64,000 bases of DNA from Actinospineispora eucalypti (GTDB lineage Bacteria; Actinomycetota; Actinomycetes; Mycobacteriales; Pseudonocardiaceae): assembly GCA_014208095.1 (NCBI GenBank), contig JACHMT010000001.1, positions 3,224,001-3,288,000 of the forward strand, read 5' to 3'. A program made the translations under genes and the position numbers. Shown in pieces: positions 33,490 to 44,339 of the stretch; position 1 is the first letter of the stretch; each line of letters begins with the position of its first letter. Below the pieces are notes generated by a model. It saw only the letters and a program-made list of their open reading frames with translations, did no database searches and was not told the DNA's origin.

Positions 33490-33850
33490 GCGGACCGTTT
33501 GTTTGGAGGCGATCAGCAGTGCGGCGGCGTCGGAGATCTGGCTGGAAACGGCGGCGGTGAGCCGGCCAGCCGGCGTGAGCGTCTTGAGCTCCGCCATCTT
33601 GTCGAGCGTGGTGTCCGCGCGCGGTCCCTCGTCCTGTTCGATGGCCTCGAACGGCGTGATCTCCCGGTCGAAGCGGCCGTCCTCGCGTGCGTGCAGGGCA
33701 CGCTGGTGGCTGCGGAGCGCGAACTCCTCCATGTCCAGGCGCTCGAAACCCAGTCTTCGGCGATTTGTTCGGCGGACAGGAACTGGGAGACCTCGCGGTC
33801 GCCGTAGCGGGCTTTCCAACCTTTGTTGCCGCTCCAGGGGTCGGTTGCTC
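33490..33850 (-). pseudogene. Thiolase (acetyl-CoA acyltransferase) fragment, frameshifted
   Basis: YGDREVSQFLSAEQIAEDW in one frame continues as LDMEEFALRSHQRALHARED, TTLDKMAELKTLTPAGRLTA and AVSSQISDAAALLIASK in another. These are characteristic of the central part of FadA-type thiolases, including the SSQISDGA-like stretch. Both termini, and with them the catalytic cysteines, are absent. Confidence 0.8.
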
Positions 33851-34036
33851 CGAACGGCCCTCATCACCGCTTGCGCGGCGAAATGCACGGCCTGCTTGTT
33901 GCCCGTTCTCCCGGGGCGTGCAGTCTGTCGTGTGATGTGGCCTGATCTGGGTGATTGAGGCCGGTGGGGTGGTGGTTCTCCCTGGGGGTGGTGCTCGTGG
34001 CTGGTAATCGTTCACGGTTCCTGCCACGAGATCGGA

Positions 34037-34320
34037 GTGGGGAGAGTGCTGGCGTGCCTGGTGAGGTTGCCGTCCGGGGTGAGGTACTGGACGGTACTCG
34101 ATGAGGCCCTGGCCGTCATCGGCGAGGCAGATGCGTTCCTGCGGCACGTTCGATTCGGTCGCGATTGCTCGGAGTTGACCACGAAGTCCTATGCCGGCGG
34201 GATCGCGCTGTTTCTGCGCTGGTGTGACAGGACTGGGCGGCACTGGCACACCGGAGCGGAGCATCTGGGGCTGTTCATCACCTGGCTGCTGCACGCCGAC
34301 GCGCGGACCAGCGGAGTTGA
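34037..34320 (+). pseudogene. Tyrosine recombinase/integrase N-terminal fragment
   Basis: LVRLPSGVRYWTVLDEALAV, EADAFLRHVRFGRDCSELTT and KSYAGGIALFLRWCDRTGRH match the N-terminal SAM-like domain of actinobacterial phage-type integrases. The catalytic domain is missing; the frame runs into sequence at the 3' end of the LLM gene. It marks an old integration or rearrangement boundary. Confidence 0.7.
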
Positions 34321-34384
34321 TGTTGCTGCGGGCGGCGAGGGGCTGCACGGGCTGAACCTGGTGTCCGACCCGGTTCTCCGCGGA

Positions 34385-35233
34385 TCAGGGGATCAGTCGG
34401 TTGGCGAGTGCGCGAAGCCCTGGCATCGGCCCCTGGCCTGCGGTGGGCAGGACCTGGATGGCGACGTGGTCGGCGCCGGCCGCGAGGTGTGCGTCTACTC
34501 CGGCCGCGATTGTGTCGGCGTTGCCGTGTAGGACCAGGTCGTCGATCAGCCGATCGCTGCCGTCATCGACAACGTCGGTCTCGTCATAGCCGTGCCGTAG
34601 CAGGTTGTTGACGTAGTTGGACAATCGTAGGTAGGGATCGCTCAGGAAGGCGCGGCCCCGCGCACGGGCACTGGCTCGGTCCGTGTCGAGGACGACCGTC
34701 TGCTCGGGGGCGAGCAGCGCCCCCGGACCAAGCAGGCGACGGGCCGTTCGGGTGTGAGCGGGCACGGCCAGGTAAGGGTGGGATCCGGCGGCGCGGTCGG
34801 CGGCCAGGCGCAGCGCTCGTGGGCCGAGGGCGGCCAGGACGCGCCGGTCGCTCGGAACTCCCCCAGCGTCGAGGGCCTCCAGGAAGGACTCCATGCGCCG
34901 ATACGGCGAACTGTATCCGGTGATCGACTCCGGGTGGCCGACGCCGGTGCCGAGCAAGAACCGGTCGGGATGGCGATCCTGCAACCGGCAGTACGACGTG
35001 GCCAGTGCTACCGGGTCGTTGGTCCACATATTGATGATTGCGGTCGCTACGACCACATGGCTGGTCGCGTCCAGCACCCGCTCGACCACCCGCAAGTCAC
35101 TCTCGTCGCGCAGACCGAGACCGAGCCACACGGTGCCGTAGCCCAAGAACTCGGCCTCAACGGCATACTCGGTGCGCGCCACGTCGTCGTCCACCGGATT
35201 GAGCCAGGCTCCATATTTGCCAAGCGTCAGCAT
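34385..35233 (-). CDS. LLM-class F420-dependent oxidoreductase
   Basis: 282 residues from ATG 35233. LGKYGAWLNPVDDD, AEFLGYGTVWLGLG, VVVATAIINMWTNDPVALAT, HPDRFLLGTGVGHPESITGY and LAALGPRALRLAADRAAGSH are features of the luciferase-like TIM-barrel family, subgroup of short F420-dependent enzymes. It is intact although its neighbours on both sides are broken. It could serve the nearby catabolic regulon, but no regulon operator lies upstream. Confidence 0.85.
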   Translation of the reverse strand: MLTLGKYGAWLNPVDDDVARTEYAVEAEFLGYGTVWLGLGLRDESDLRVVERVLDATSHVVVATAIINMWTNDPVALATSYCRLQDRHPDRFLLGTGVGHPESITGYSSPYRRMESFLEALDAGGVPSDRRVLAALGPRALRLAADRAAGSHPYLAVPAHTRTARRLLGPGALLAPEQTVVLDTDRASARARGRAFLSDPYLRLSNYVNNLLRHGYDETDVVDDGSDRLIDDLVLHGNADTIAAGVDAHLAAGADHVAIQVLPTAGQGPMPGLRALANRLIP

Positions 35234-35249
35234 CGTGAGTCAGCGTCCT

Positions 35250-35400
35250 TCAGGGCTCGATGACGGGTTCGGCGACGTGACCGCCCCGCGGCGTGAACTG
35301 GAAGGGCGGGTCGACGACGTCGCCGGGGAAATCACCGTCAGGGTGGTGCACTCCACGTAGTGCTCGCTGGCAAGCGGCTGGGTGGGCGACAAGCTCGGTG
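35250..35400 (-). pseudogene. SnoaL-like protein C-terminal remnant (tentative)
   Basis: LASEHYVECTTLTVIS in one frame and GDFPGDVVDPPFQFTPRGGH plus VAEPVIEP-stop in the next resemble the end of SnoaL/NTF2-like proteins (GDFPG-x-VDL-x-FT...L-I-P). A frameshift separates the pieces. It ends 17 bp upstream of the LLM gene. Confidence 0.4.
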
Positions 35401-35739
35401 GTGTCGGTGTCCTTAGCGCGGCGCGCGAGGGGCGTAGCCAAGTCGCGAGCGTGGCGAGTGAGCGGATAGCCAGTCATCACGGTGGGCAGCTCGCGGGTGT
35501 GTATCGGTTCGTTCATGTCGATCACGGTGGGGTCTCCCGCAGGGAGAGGGTCAAGCCCGTCATGCCAGTAGGTGCGCAGAGTGGAGCGCTGTGCCGTGCT
35601 GGTGGGCAGGTTGCCCGCCTCCGCGCCTGGCCTGCGGGTGGTGGCCACCAGTCGGCACGTGCTGGGCGTCGACGGCCAGCGGGTCGTGCCTGTGCCGCCA
35701 TTGCCGGTGGCTGAGCAGGCCGGGTCGGCGGCCCCAGCG
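35401..35739. other. Unidentified decayed DNA
   Basis: No gene recognised; overlapping open frames on both strands have shadow composition. Confidence 0.4.
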
Positions 35740-35920
35740 CCGCGGTGACATCACCGGCCAAGGGTTCGGGTAGGGCGAGCCGCGACAACAGCTGCCGCCC
35801 GAGCTGCCGCCCGGTGGTGCCGAACAGACCCGCGACCGGGCGCGGATGCCCGAGCGCGATCAACGTGGCGTAGGCACGGCATTTCATCGCGGTCCGATCC
35901 GTACCAAGTGCAACCGCCAC
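35740..35920 (-). pseudogene. Transposase fragment (IS110-like, tentative)
   Basis: GTDRTAMKCRAYATLIALGH and LGRQLLSRLALPEPLAGDVT resemble the middle of actinobacterial IS110-family transposases. Only about 55 residues are recognisable. No terminal repeats seen. Confidence 0.35.
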
Positions 35921-36447
35921 TGAGTTCGTTCCCGCTCGGCACGTACCGCTGGATAACGCGCCGTTAGGGATTCGGGCTAGCAGTCAGCTCAGCCAGATAG
36001 ACGCAGGCCGAACGGGTTGTGACCGCTACTCGAGCAGCCACCTCCCACTCCACTTGGCGGCTTACAAACCGCCCTCACAATGTGTCTAGCCGAACTCGGC
36101 CGTCGTTCACCCAGCGTGTTGGCCTCCAGGCGGCTCGTCGGCGCAGGTGCGCCGAAGTGCTGGTGCCGCGCGCGCAGCGCCAGACCGATGCCGAATCCGC
36201 GACGGCCCAGGGACGTCCCAGAACATAGAAGCAGGGCGCTGACCTGTGGAGCCCACTATATTCGGCTTACGGACCAAATGCTCCCGTCTGAGCTTCCGCC
36301 GGCGGTTTGTCTGAGCGCGGCGACCGCCGGCGAATTCAACGTAGTCATCCAAACACGCGGGCGTTGTGCTCGTAGTGCAGCGGCCATCTCGCACCAGCAC
36401 CCAATCGGTTTACCGATCCGCTGGTCGGGACACTCGGCGCGAACGTT
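35921..36447. other. 527-bp stretch without recognised gene
   Basis: Nothing recognised. It separates the graveyard from the catabolic regulon. Confidence 0.4.
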
Positions 36448-37161
36448 CTAGTGATCGCTGGATGCTAGAGGCTCAACTCGCTGTCGGGTGTTTGCTCGCA
36501 GCATTGTGACGGTAATGGCGACGAGCCATACGAAGAACACCAGCAGCGGGACGTAGAATGCCATTATTCCGTTCCAGGCGAATGGGCCGACTTTGAAGAA
36601 CGCCATCAGGCCACCCGGCGCGAGCAGCATGGCGTTCCAGAGACTCAGGTAGCCGGCCCATCGGGGAAATGTCGGGGTCTCGCCGTCGTCGGCAAGGATC
36701 GCGATGGCTACCAGGAGGCTCCATAGGCTGAATGGTGGCCATGCGAACAACAGCATGAACCAACCGAAGTCGTTAAACGCCCGGGTCACGCCTTCGGAGA
36801 GGTCTGCGGGTCGGAAAGCCGCTAAAGCCCAGGTCGTTGGGATTATCTCGATCAGCGTGGTGGAGGTCGCGGCGCAGGCGATCTGCCCGTGGCGCAGCAG
36901 TCCGCTTGACCGACCGGTCAGCGCCGCGAGGGCGATCGCCCACGGAATCAGCAGGACCAGGCCAACGATCATGACGAAGCAGCCGATCTTGATGGCTGAC
37001 CCGTGTTCGATGTATAGGCGCGCAATCGTCGCACCGTCGGCTGTTGGTGCGGGTGGCGGGAAGAATTGAGCCAACCCGACGAAGCCAATGCCGAATATTC
37101 CCGCAAGAGCCGGTCCGGACCAGGTGAAAGGCCACAACAGGCGTGCATCGAGTTCGGTCAT
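36448..37161 (-). CDS. Multi-pass membrane protein, left boundary of the regulon
   Basis: 237 residues from ATG 37161 with about six helices (GPALAGIFGIGFVGLAQFF, IGCFVMIVGLVLLIPWAIAL, FGWFMLLFAWPPFSLW, VAIAILADDG and others). It is paralogous to 62062-62793: shared landmarks are TRAF-x-D-GW, FPRWAGYLS-x-W, LL-x-PGGLM-x-FFK-x-GP and PL-x-VFFVW. Both are preceded by the same 17-bp operator and both point out of or along the edge of the cluster. Function unknown; a role in substrate sensing or membrane passage is possible. Confidence 0.75.
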   Translation of the reverse strand: MTELDARLLWPFTWSGPALAGIFGIGFVGLAQFFPPPAPTADGATIARLYIEHGSAIKIGCFVMIVGLVLLIPWAIALAALTGRSSGLLRHGQIACAATSTTLIEIIPTTWALAAFRPADLSEGVTRAFNDFGWFMLLFAWPPFSLWSLLVAIAILADDGETPTFPRWAGYLSLWNAMLLAPGGLMAFFKVGPFAWNGIMAFYVPLLVFFVWLVAITVTMLRANTRQRVEPLASSDH

Positions 37162-37184
37162 CGTCCCACTTCTCTGTAAAATTA

Positions 37185-37201
37185 AGCTACCATTGGTCGC
37201 T
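37185..37201. promoter_or_regulatory. Regulon operator site 1
   Basis: AGCTAC-CATTG-GTCGCT: one arm is perfect, the other has one mismatch to AGCGAC-N5-GTCGCT. It lies in the 48-87 bp gap between divergent starts of the membrane protein and the citryl-CoA-lyase-like gene. Confidence 0.75.
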
Positions 37202-37248
37202 AGAGTAGGATGACCGTGTTCAGCGGTCAAGCGCACGGGGAGGTAGGG

Positions 37249-38034
37249 GTGGTTCGTTCGGACATCGCGTGGAGCAGCGCGGACCGGATAGTGGTGCGCG
37301 GGTTGGACCTGCCGAGTGAGGTGCTCGGCCATATGGACCTGGCCGCGTTCTCCTTCCTGCAGCTGACCGGTCGGTGCCCCACCGAGGAGCAGGCGCGGGT
37401 GTACAACGCGCTGCTGATCACCCTGGTCGAGCACGGCATCACCCCCAGCGCGCTGGCCGCCCGGCTGACCTACGCGGGCGCGCCCGAGTCGCCGCAGGCG
37501 GCGGTGGCCGCCGGGCTGTGTGGCCTGGGCAGCGTGTTCGTGGGCAGCACCGAGGGGGTGGCGGTGATGCTGGCGGGCGAGCTGGACGGGGCGGCGGATG
37601 ACCTGGACCTGGGCGCGGCGGCCGGCCGGATCGTGGCGGCGCACTGGGCCGCCGGCACACCGGTTCCGGGCGTCGGCCACCCGTTCCACAAGCCAATCGA
37701 CCCGCGTACGCCTCGGCTGTTCGAGATCGCGCGGGAGTGCGGGTTGCACGGGCGGTACGTGGCGCTGATGGAGCTGGTGGGTGCCGAGGCGGAGCGGGTG
37801 TCCGGGCGGCGGCTGCCGGTGAACGCCACCGGCGCGATCGGTGCGTTGTCCGGCGAGTTGGGCCTGCCGGTCAAGGCGGTGCGTGGGCTGGGCGTGATGG
37901 CCAGGGCGATCGGGTTGGTCGGCCACATCCTGGAGGAGAGCGAGCGGCCGATGGCCGGCGGGATCTGGCGGCGCGCCGACCTGGAGGCATCGGCGCACCT
38001 GGCGGAACAAGAACAAGACCGGGAGAAGCGGTGA
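37249..38034 (+). CDS. Citryl-CoA lyase/citrate-synthase-family protein
   Basis: 261 residues from GTG 37249, chosen because GGGGAGG lies just upstream; an ATG at 37210 in frame lacks one. SADRIVVRGLDLPSEVLGHM, AGTPVPGVGHPFHKPIDPRT and VNATGAIGALSGELGLPVKA are features of short citrate-synthase-fold lyases, with GVGHPFHK at the second catalytic His. The family cleaves or forms acyl-CoA C-C bonds. It overlaps the enoyl-CoA hydratase gene (GTGA), so the two are coupled. Confidence 0.75.
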   Translation: MVRSDIAWSSADRIVVRGLDLPSEVLGHMDLAAFSFLQLTGRCPTEEQARVYNALLITLVEHGITPSALAARLTYAGAPESPQAAVAAGLCGLGSVFVGSTEGVAVMLAGELDGAADDLDLGAAAGRIVAAHWAAGTPVPGVGHPFHKPIDPRTPRLFEIARECGLHGRYVALMELVGAEAERVSGRRLPVNATGAIGALSGELGLPVKAVRGLGVMARAIGLVGHILEESERPMAGGIWRRADLEASAHLAEQEQDREKR

Positions 38035-38813
38035 GCGGAGCACAGCGGGTGGCGGTCCTGGAGGTCCTGGACGAGGGCGCGGTCAAGATCGTTCGCATGT
38101 CCCGGCCGCAGGCGCGGAACGCGGTGAACACCGAGCTGCACACCGAGCTCACCGAGGTCTGGGGGCGGTTGGCCGCCGACTCGGCGACCCGGGCGGTGCT
38201 GCTGTGCGGGGCGGGCGGGGTGTTCTCCGCCGGCGGCGACGCCGAGTGGCTGCACCGGGTGGCCACCGACCAGGTCGAGCGCGCCCGGTCGCTGGACGAG
38301 GCGCGGCGCCTGGCCGGGGAGATGCTGCGCTTCCCGCTGCCGGTGGTCGCGGCGGTTCAGGGGCCGGCGGTCGGGCTGGGGGCCAGCCTGGCGTCGCTGT
38401 GCGACCTGGTGATCATGGGGGAGAGCGCGTTCTTCGCCGACCCGCACGTGGCGCTGGGTGTGGTCGCCGGGGACGGCGCGGTGGCCACCTGGCCGTTCCT
38501 GATGAGCATGATGCGCGCCAAGGAGTTCATCTACACCGGCGCGAGGATCGACGCGGCCACCGCGGTCTCGCTGGGCCTGGCCTGCCGCGCGGTGCCCGAC
38601 GACCAGGTGATGGCCGAGGCCACCGCGCTGGCCCACCGGCTGGCCGAGCTGCCGGCCACCGCGCTGCGCGCCACCAAACGGGCGCTCAACATTCGGTTGG
38701 AGCGGGCCGCCATCGGGGTGCTGGATTACGCCTGCGCCGCCGAGGCGGAGACGTTCACCCTGCCAGAGATCCAGGCCAAGGTGGCCGCGATCCGTGCGCG
38801 GTCGGTCGGCTGA
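38031..38813 (+). CDS. Enoyl-CoA hydratase/isomerase
   Basis: 260 residues from GTG 38031, overlapping the upstream stop. Crotonase landmarks are RPQARNAVNTELHTELTEVW, VFSAGGDAEWL (first oxyanion-hole region) and GPAVGLGASLASLCD (second). The usual catalytic Glu positions are altered (DPHVALGVVAGDGAVATWP), so the exact reaction (hydration, isomerisation or hydrolysis) is open. Convergent with the acyl-CoA ligase gene, 9 bp apart. Confidence 0.85.
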   Translation: MSGAQRVAVLEVLDEGAVKIVRMSRPQARNAVNTELHTELTEVWGRLAADSATRAVLLCGAGGVFSAGGDAEWLHRVATDQVERARSLDEARRLAGEMLRFPLPVVAAVQGPAVGLGASLASLCDLVIMGESAFFADPHVALGVVAGDGAVATWPFLMSMMRAKEFIYTGARIDAATAVSLGLACRAVPDDQVMAEATALAHRLAELPATALRATKRALNIRLERAAIGVLDYACAAEAETFTLPEIQAKVAAIRARSVG

Positions 38814-38822
38814 CCCGGCGGG

Positions 38823-40376
<1,554 letters not shown>

Positions 40377-40389
40377 GACCTCGAATACT

Positions 40390-40406
40390 AGCTACTACTG
40401 GTCTCT
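40390..40406. promoter_or_regulatory. Regulon operator site 2
   Basis: AGCTAC-TACTG-GTCTCT: one mismatch in each arm. Positioned at the promoter of the acyl-CoA synthetase gene. Confidence 0.65.
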
Positions 40407-40452
40407 TAAGCTAGAAGATCCCCCTCATCCTCAGTCGAAAAATATGGTCTAA

Positions 40453-40469
40453 TGTGACCGCTAGTCGCT
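40453..40469. promoter_or_regulatory. Regulon operator site 3
   Basis: TGTGAC-CGCTA-GTCGCT: right arm perfect. 38 bp upstream of the E1-alpha start. Confidence 0.65.
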
Positions 40470-40506
40470 TGATGGCGAAGAGGCTTCGCGGGAGGGAACG
40501 CAGCGG

Positions 40507-41481
40507 GTGACCGACAACGAGACGCGGCGCGGCATCTACGAACGGATGTACCGCATCCTCACGGTGGACAGCACGATGCGCGGTCTGATGATGAAGGGCG
40601 CGATATCGATCATCTACTACTCGCCGAGGGGGCAGGAGGCGATCCCGGCGGCGGTGTCCGCCGCGCTCACCCCGGCCGACTACATCACCACCACCTACCG
40701 GGGACTGCACGACACCCTGGCCAAGGGGGCGCCGGTGCGCGAGGTGATCGCCGAGATCATCGGACGCTCCGGCGGCACCTGCAAGGGCAAGGGCGGGATC
40801 ATGCACCTGTCCGACCCGCGCCGGGGCGTCATGGCCACCTCGGGGATCGTCGGCGGCGCCATCCCCATTGCCAACGGGCTCGCGCTGCGCTGCCAGATGA
40901 CCGGCAACGACTCGGTCACCGTGGCCTACTTCGGGGACGGCGCGACGAACATCGGCGCGTTCCACGAGTCGCTGAACATGGCGGCGCTCTGGCGGCTGCC
41001 CGTGGTGTTCGTCTGCCAGAACAACGAGTACGGCGAGTTCACCCCGCGCATGGAGTCGATGACCGTCCAGCGGATCGCTACGCGCGCCGCCGGCTACGCC
41101 ATCCCCGGGGTCACCGTGGACGGCAACGACCCGGACGAGACGTACGCGGCCGCGCACACCGCTGTCGCCCGGGCACGAGCGGGGGAGGGGCCGACCCTGA
41201 TCGAGGCAAACACCTACCGCTTCATGGGACACATCTTCGGGGTGGACCAGATGGAGTACATGCCGAAACAGGAACGGGAGGCCGCGCTGGCCAACGACCC
41301 GGTGCCGGCGTACCGGCGCCGGCTGCTGGAGCGGGGCGTGGCGACCGAGGACGAACTGGCCGAGTTGGAAGCTGAGGTGAACTCGGAGGTCGAAGCGGCC
41401 GTCGAGTTCGCCATGCAGAGCCCGCCACCGGACCCGGAGGAGACCTTCACCGACGTCTACGCCGAGGCGGTGCCGGCATGA
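40507..41481 (+). CDS. 2-oxoacid dehydrogenase (acetoin/pyruvate type) E1 alpha subunit
   Basis: 324 residues from GTG 40507. The thiamine-diphosphate motif is YFGDGATNIGAFHESLN followed by VFVCQNNEYGEF; SGGTCKGKGGIMHLSDP and GIVGGAIPIANGLALRCQ are classical E1-alpha segments. It is coupled to E1-beta by an ATGA overlap. The complex would oxidatively decarboxylate a 2-oxoacid or cleave an acyloin onto a lipoyl domain. No E2 acyltransferase or E3 is in the window; a stand-alone lipoyl protein is at 49159. Confidence 0.9.
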   Translation: MTDNETRRGIYERMYRILTVDSTMRGLMMKGAISIIYYSPRGQEAIPAAVSAALTPADYITTTYRGLHDTLAKGAPVREVIAEIIGRSGGTCKGKGGIMHLSDPRRGVMATSGIVGGAIPIANGLALRCQMTGNDSVTVAYFGDGATNIGAFHESLNMAALWRLPVVFVCQNNEYGEFTPRMESMTVQRIATRAAGYAIPGVTVDGNDPDETYAAAHTAVARARAGEGPTLIEANTYRFMGHIFGVDQMEYMPKQEREAALANDPVPAYRRRLLERGVATEDELAELEAEVNSEVEAAVEFAMQSPPPDPEETFTDVYAEAVPA

Positions 41482-42464
41482 CCGAGCAACGGATCACGAT
41501 GGTGCAGGCCCTTTCCCAGACCCTGGACCGGGCGTTGGCCACCGACCCGGACGTCTTCCTGATGGGCGAAGACATCATCGACCCCATCGGTGGGGCGTTC
41601 GGCATCACCAAGGGCCTGTCCACCAGGTACGGCCGGGACCGGGTCCGGGAGACGCCGATCTCCGAACAGGCGATCATCGGGGCCGGCATCGGCTCGGCGA
41701 TGCTCGGCGGCAAACCGATCTGCGAGATCATGATCGCCGACTTCTACGCGGTGTGCCTGGACCAGGTGGCCAACCACGCCGCCAAGCTGCGCTACATGTC
41801 CGGCGGGCGCACCACGGTGCCGCTGGTGATCCGGGGCATGCTCTCCGGCGGTCTCAACTTCGCCGCCCAGCACTCCCAGTCGGTAGAGGCCTGGATGATC
41901 CACACTCCGGGGCTGAAGGTGGCCATGCCGGCCAGCCCGGCCGATGCGAAAGGCATCCTGACCTCGGCAATCGAGGACCCGGACCCCGTCGTGATCTTCG
42001 AACCGGTCGGACTGTACGGGGCGAGCGGGCCGTGCCCGGATGGTGAGCACCGGGTCGCGCCGGGAAGTGCCTCGGTGGTGCGCCCGGGCGCCGACGTCAC
42101 CGTGGTCACCTACGGCGCCCAGGTCCCCAACGCGCTCACCGCCGCCGAGCAACTGGCCGGCGAGGACATTTCCGTGGAAGTGGTGGACCTGCGCTGGCTG
42201 ATGCCGTGGGACGAGGCGACGGTTCTTGACTCGGTGCGCAGGACCACACGCGCCGTGGTCGCGCACCAGGCTGTACGTCGAGGCGGGTTCGGTGCGGAGA
42301 TCGCCTCGGTACTGCAGGAGAAGCTGTGGGGCACCCTGCGCGCCCCGGTGCTCCGGGTCGCCGGCGCGAACACCCCGGTGCCGTTCGCCACTGAACTGGA
42401 GCGCACGCATTTTCCCAGCCCGGACGCCATCGCCGCCGCCATCCGCCAAACGCACAAAACCTAG
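41478..42464 (+). CDS. 2-oxoacid dehydrogenase E1 beta subunit
   Basis: 328 residues from ATG 41478. VFLMGEDIIDPIGGAFGITK, ETPISEQAIIGAGIGSAMLG and VEVVDLRWLMPWDEATVLDS are hallmark transketolase-like E1-beta sequences. It partners the upstream E1-alpha gene. It ends 12 bp from the convergent small membrane gene. Confidence 0.9.
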   Translation: MTEQRITMVQALSQTLDRALATDPDVFLMGEDIIDPIGGAFGITKGLSTRYGRDRVRETPISEQAIIGAGIGSAMLGGKPICEIMIADFYAVCLDQVANHAAKLRYMSGGRTTVPLVIRGMLSGGLNFAAQHSQSVEAWMIHTPGLKVAMPASPADAKGILTSAIEDPDPVVIFEPVGLYGASGPCPDGEHRVAPGSASVVRPGADVTVVTYGAQVPNALTAAEQLAGEDISVEVVDLRWLMPWDEATVLDSVRRTTRAVVAHQAVRRGGFGAEIASVLQEKLWGTLRAPVLRVAGANTPVPFATELERTHFPSPDAIAAAIRQTHKT

Positions 42465-42476
42465 TAGCGGCCGGGG

Positions 42477-42623
42477 TCAGTCGCGGGGGCCGAAAAGGAT
42501 CAAAAGATCCACGATCAGGCACGGGGCCACTGTGACGACCACGAGGACCGCGTCGGCGGTGGTGAGCCGTTCGTCGCCGAGTGCCACCACCGCCACCACG
42601 CTCGCCAGCACAATCAGGCTCAC
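42477..42623 (-). CDS. Small two-helix membrane protein, 48 aa
   Basis: GTG 42623 overlaps the TGA of the LLM gene (GTGA). The product has two hydrophobic helices (LIVLASVVAVVALG and AVLVVVTVAPCLIVDLLILF) joined by a short polar turn. It is the last gene of the P450-SDR-LLM operon. Function unknown; possibly a membrane partner of an operon enzyme. Confidence 0.6.
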   Translation of the reverse strand: MSLIVLASVVAVVALGDERLTTADAVLVVVTVAPCLIVDLLILFGPRD

Positions 42624-43549
42624 TCGGCGGTGGCGGCCACCTCGGACAGGAGGGTGCGGGTGGCGATGAACTCGTCGCGTGTGGTGCCGAACTCGGTGGC
42701 CGCGAAGTCGGTCGCGCCGGCCGCGGCCAGGTCGGTGAGCGCGGTACGGACGGTCGCCGCGTCGCCGACCACGGCGACGTCTCCCGGGCCGCGCGCACCT
42801 TCGGCGTCCAGCACCGACCGGTAGGAGGGCAGCCGCGCGTAGTGGCGCAGGGCCTGGTCGATCGTCGCACGTACCCGGTCCGGTCGGTCGGTGACGCACA
42901 CCGGCAGCCCGGCGACCACTCTCGGCGCGGGACGGCCGGCCGCCGACGCGGCGGCGCGCAGCGCGGGCGCGATGGTGTCGGCGATGGTGCGTGGCCCGGA
43001 GAGCCACAGGATGGTGCCGTCGGTCAGTGCCCCGGCCAGTGACAGCATCCGCGGTCCCATCGCGGCCAGCAGCACCGGCGGCGCCTGTGCCGAGCGCGCG
43101 GCGGTGGACAGGTCCTCCTCGCCGGACCAGATGCTCCCGGTCACCGCGACCTTGCGTTCAGCCAGCGCCGGCGCGAGCACCGCCAGGTACTCGGCCATGT
43201 GCCTGGCCGGTGCGCGGAACGGCACCTTGATCGCTTGTTCCACCAGCGGTCGGTGGGCCAGCCCGATGCCGAGGGTGAGCCGGTTGCCGCAGGCCTCCTG
43301 GGTGGTCAGTGCCTGCCCGGCAAGCATCAGGGGGTGGCGCATCCAGGTGGGTACCACGGCCGTGCCCAGCTCGATGCGTGACGTGGCGGCGCCGGCGACG
43401 GCGTACACGGTGAGCACGTCGGGCACCGCCATCTGGCCCAGCCAGTAGGACGCGAAGCCGTCCCGCTCGGCCGCCGCCGCGTGCTCCACCAGCTGGGTCA
43501 GCGATGCGCCGGTGGCGACCAGGCCGGATCCGTTGATCCCGATCCGCAT
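42620..43549 (-). CDS. LLM-class F420-dependent oxidoreductase
   Basis: 309 residues. LTQLVEHAAAAERDGFASYW, GTAVVPTWMRHPLMLAGQAL and RLTLGIGLAHRPLVEQAIKV are luciferase-like TIM-barrel hallmarks of the F420-dependent (TIGR03564-like) type. It follows the SDR gene by 2 bp on the same strand and is coupled to the small membrane gene. Likely a hydride-transfer step in the catabolic pathway. Confidence 0.85.
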   Translation of the reverse strand: MRIGINGSGLVATGASLTQLVEHAAAAERDGFASYWLGQMAVPDVLTVYAVAGAATSRIELGTAVVPTWMRHPLMLAGQALTTQEACGNRLTLGIGLAHRPLVEQAIKVPFRAPARHMAEYLAVLAPALAERKVAVTGSIWSGEEDLSTAARSAQAPPVLLAAMGPRMLSLAGALTDGTILWLSGPRTIADTIAPALRAAASAAGRPAPRVVAGLPVCVTDRPDRVRATIDQALRHYARLPSYRSVLDAEGARGPGDVAVVGDAATVRTALTDLAAAGATDFAATEFGTTRDEFIATRTLLSEVAATAE

Positions 43550-43551
43550 GG

Positions 43552-44334
43552 CTACGCGGAGACCTGGCTGAACATCTCCACGCCCACCCCGGCGATCGCG
43601 CCGCCGTCCACCACGATGTCCGTGCCGGTGACGTAGGAGCTTTCGTCGGAGGCGAGGAACAGCACCGCGTCGGCGATCTCCGGGGCCTCGCCGATCCGGC
43701 CCAGCGGGGCCATCCGCGCGGACAGTCCCTCGATGTCGATGCCGGCCATGTCCGGGCAGTCCATCATACGGGTGCGGGTGGCGCCCGGGCAGACCGTGTT
43801 CACCCGGATGCCCACCGAGGCCAGCTCCAGCGCGGCCACCCTGGTCATGCCGCGCACCGCGTACTTGGCCGCCACGTAGGCGACCAGCGTCGGCGTGCCC
43901 TGGTGGCCGTCGATGGAGGAGATGTTCACGATCGAGCCGCCGCCGGCCGCCGCCATCGCGCCCGCCACGGCCTTCATCCCGAGGAACACGCCGACCTGGT
44001 TGATGTCGACGACCTGGCGATAGATCTGCTCGGTCATGTTCGGGATCGGTACCGCGCGCAGGATACCGGCGTTGTTCACCAGCACGTCCACCCGGCCGAA
44101 GCGCCGCCGCGCGTGCGCGACGACCTCCGCCCAGTTCGCTTCGTCGGTCACGTCCAGCCGGGCGAACGCGGCCGAGGCGCCCAGCTCCTTGGCGAGCAGT
44201 TCGCCCTCCTCCTCGAGCACATCGGTGACCAGCACGCGTGCGCCCTGGTCCACGAACCGGCGGCAGGTGGCCGCGCCCATGCCCCGGGCGGCCCCGGTGA
44301 CCACGGCCACCTTGCCGTTCAGCCGATCGCCCAT
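43552..44334 (-). CDS. Short-chain dehydrogenase/reductase
   Basis: 260 residues from ATG 44334, with GGAAGAGG upstream inside the end of the P450 gene. The Rossmann motif is TGAARGMGAA (TGxxxGxG), followed by NNAG, NISSIDG and the catalytic YVAAKYAV (YxxxK). DGGAIAGVGVEMF is a normal C-terminus. Probably oxidises an alcohol produced by the P450 or Rieske enzyme. A much longer upstream frame lies in the P450 gene and is rejected. Confidence 0.9.
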   Translation of the reverse strand: MGDRLNGKVAVVTGAARGMGAATCRRFVDQGARVLVTDVLEEEGELLAKELGASAAFARLDVTDEANWAEVVAHARRRFGRVDVLVNNAGILRAVPIPNMTEQIYRQVVDINQVGVFLGMKAVAGAMAAAGGGSIVNISSIDGHQGTPTLVAYVAAKYAVRGMTRVAALELASVGIRVNTVCPGATRTRMMDCPDMAGIDIEGLSARMAPLGRIGEAPEIADAVLFLASDESSYVTGTDIVVDGGAIAGVGVEMFSQVSA

Positions 44335-44339
44335 GGTGT

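Noticed and set aside
35250..35920. Two overlapping minus-strand ORFs of 132 codons each
   Set aside because: Only short parts resemble known proteins (SnoaL end, transposase middle); the remainder is Pro/Arg-rich, so they are listed as fragments rather than genes.
37162..38043. Minus-strand open frame extending the 36448-37161 membrane gene by nearly 300 codons
   Set aside because: It is antisense to the citrate-synthase-family gene and consists of His/Gln/Arg-rich shadow sequence.
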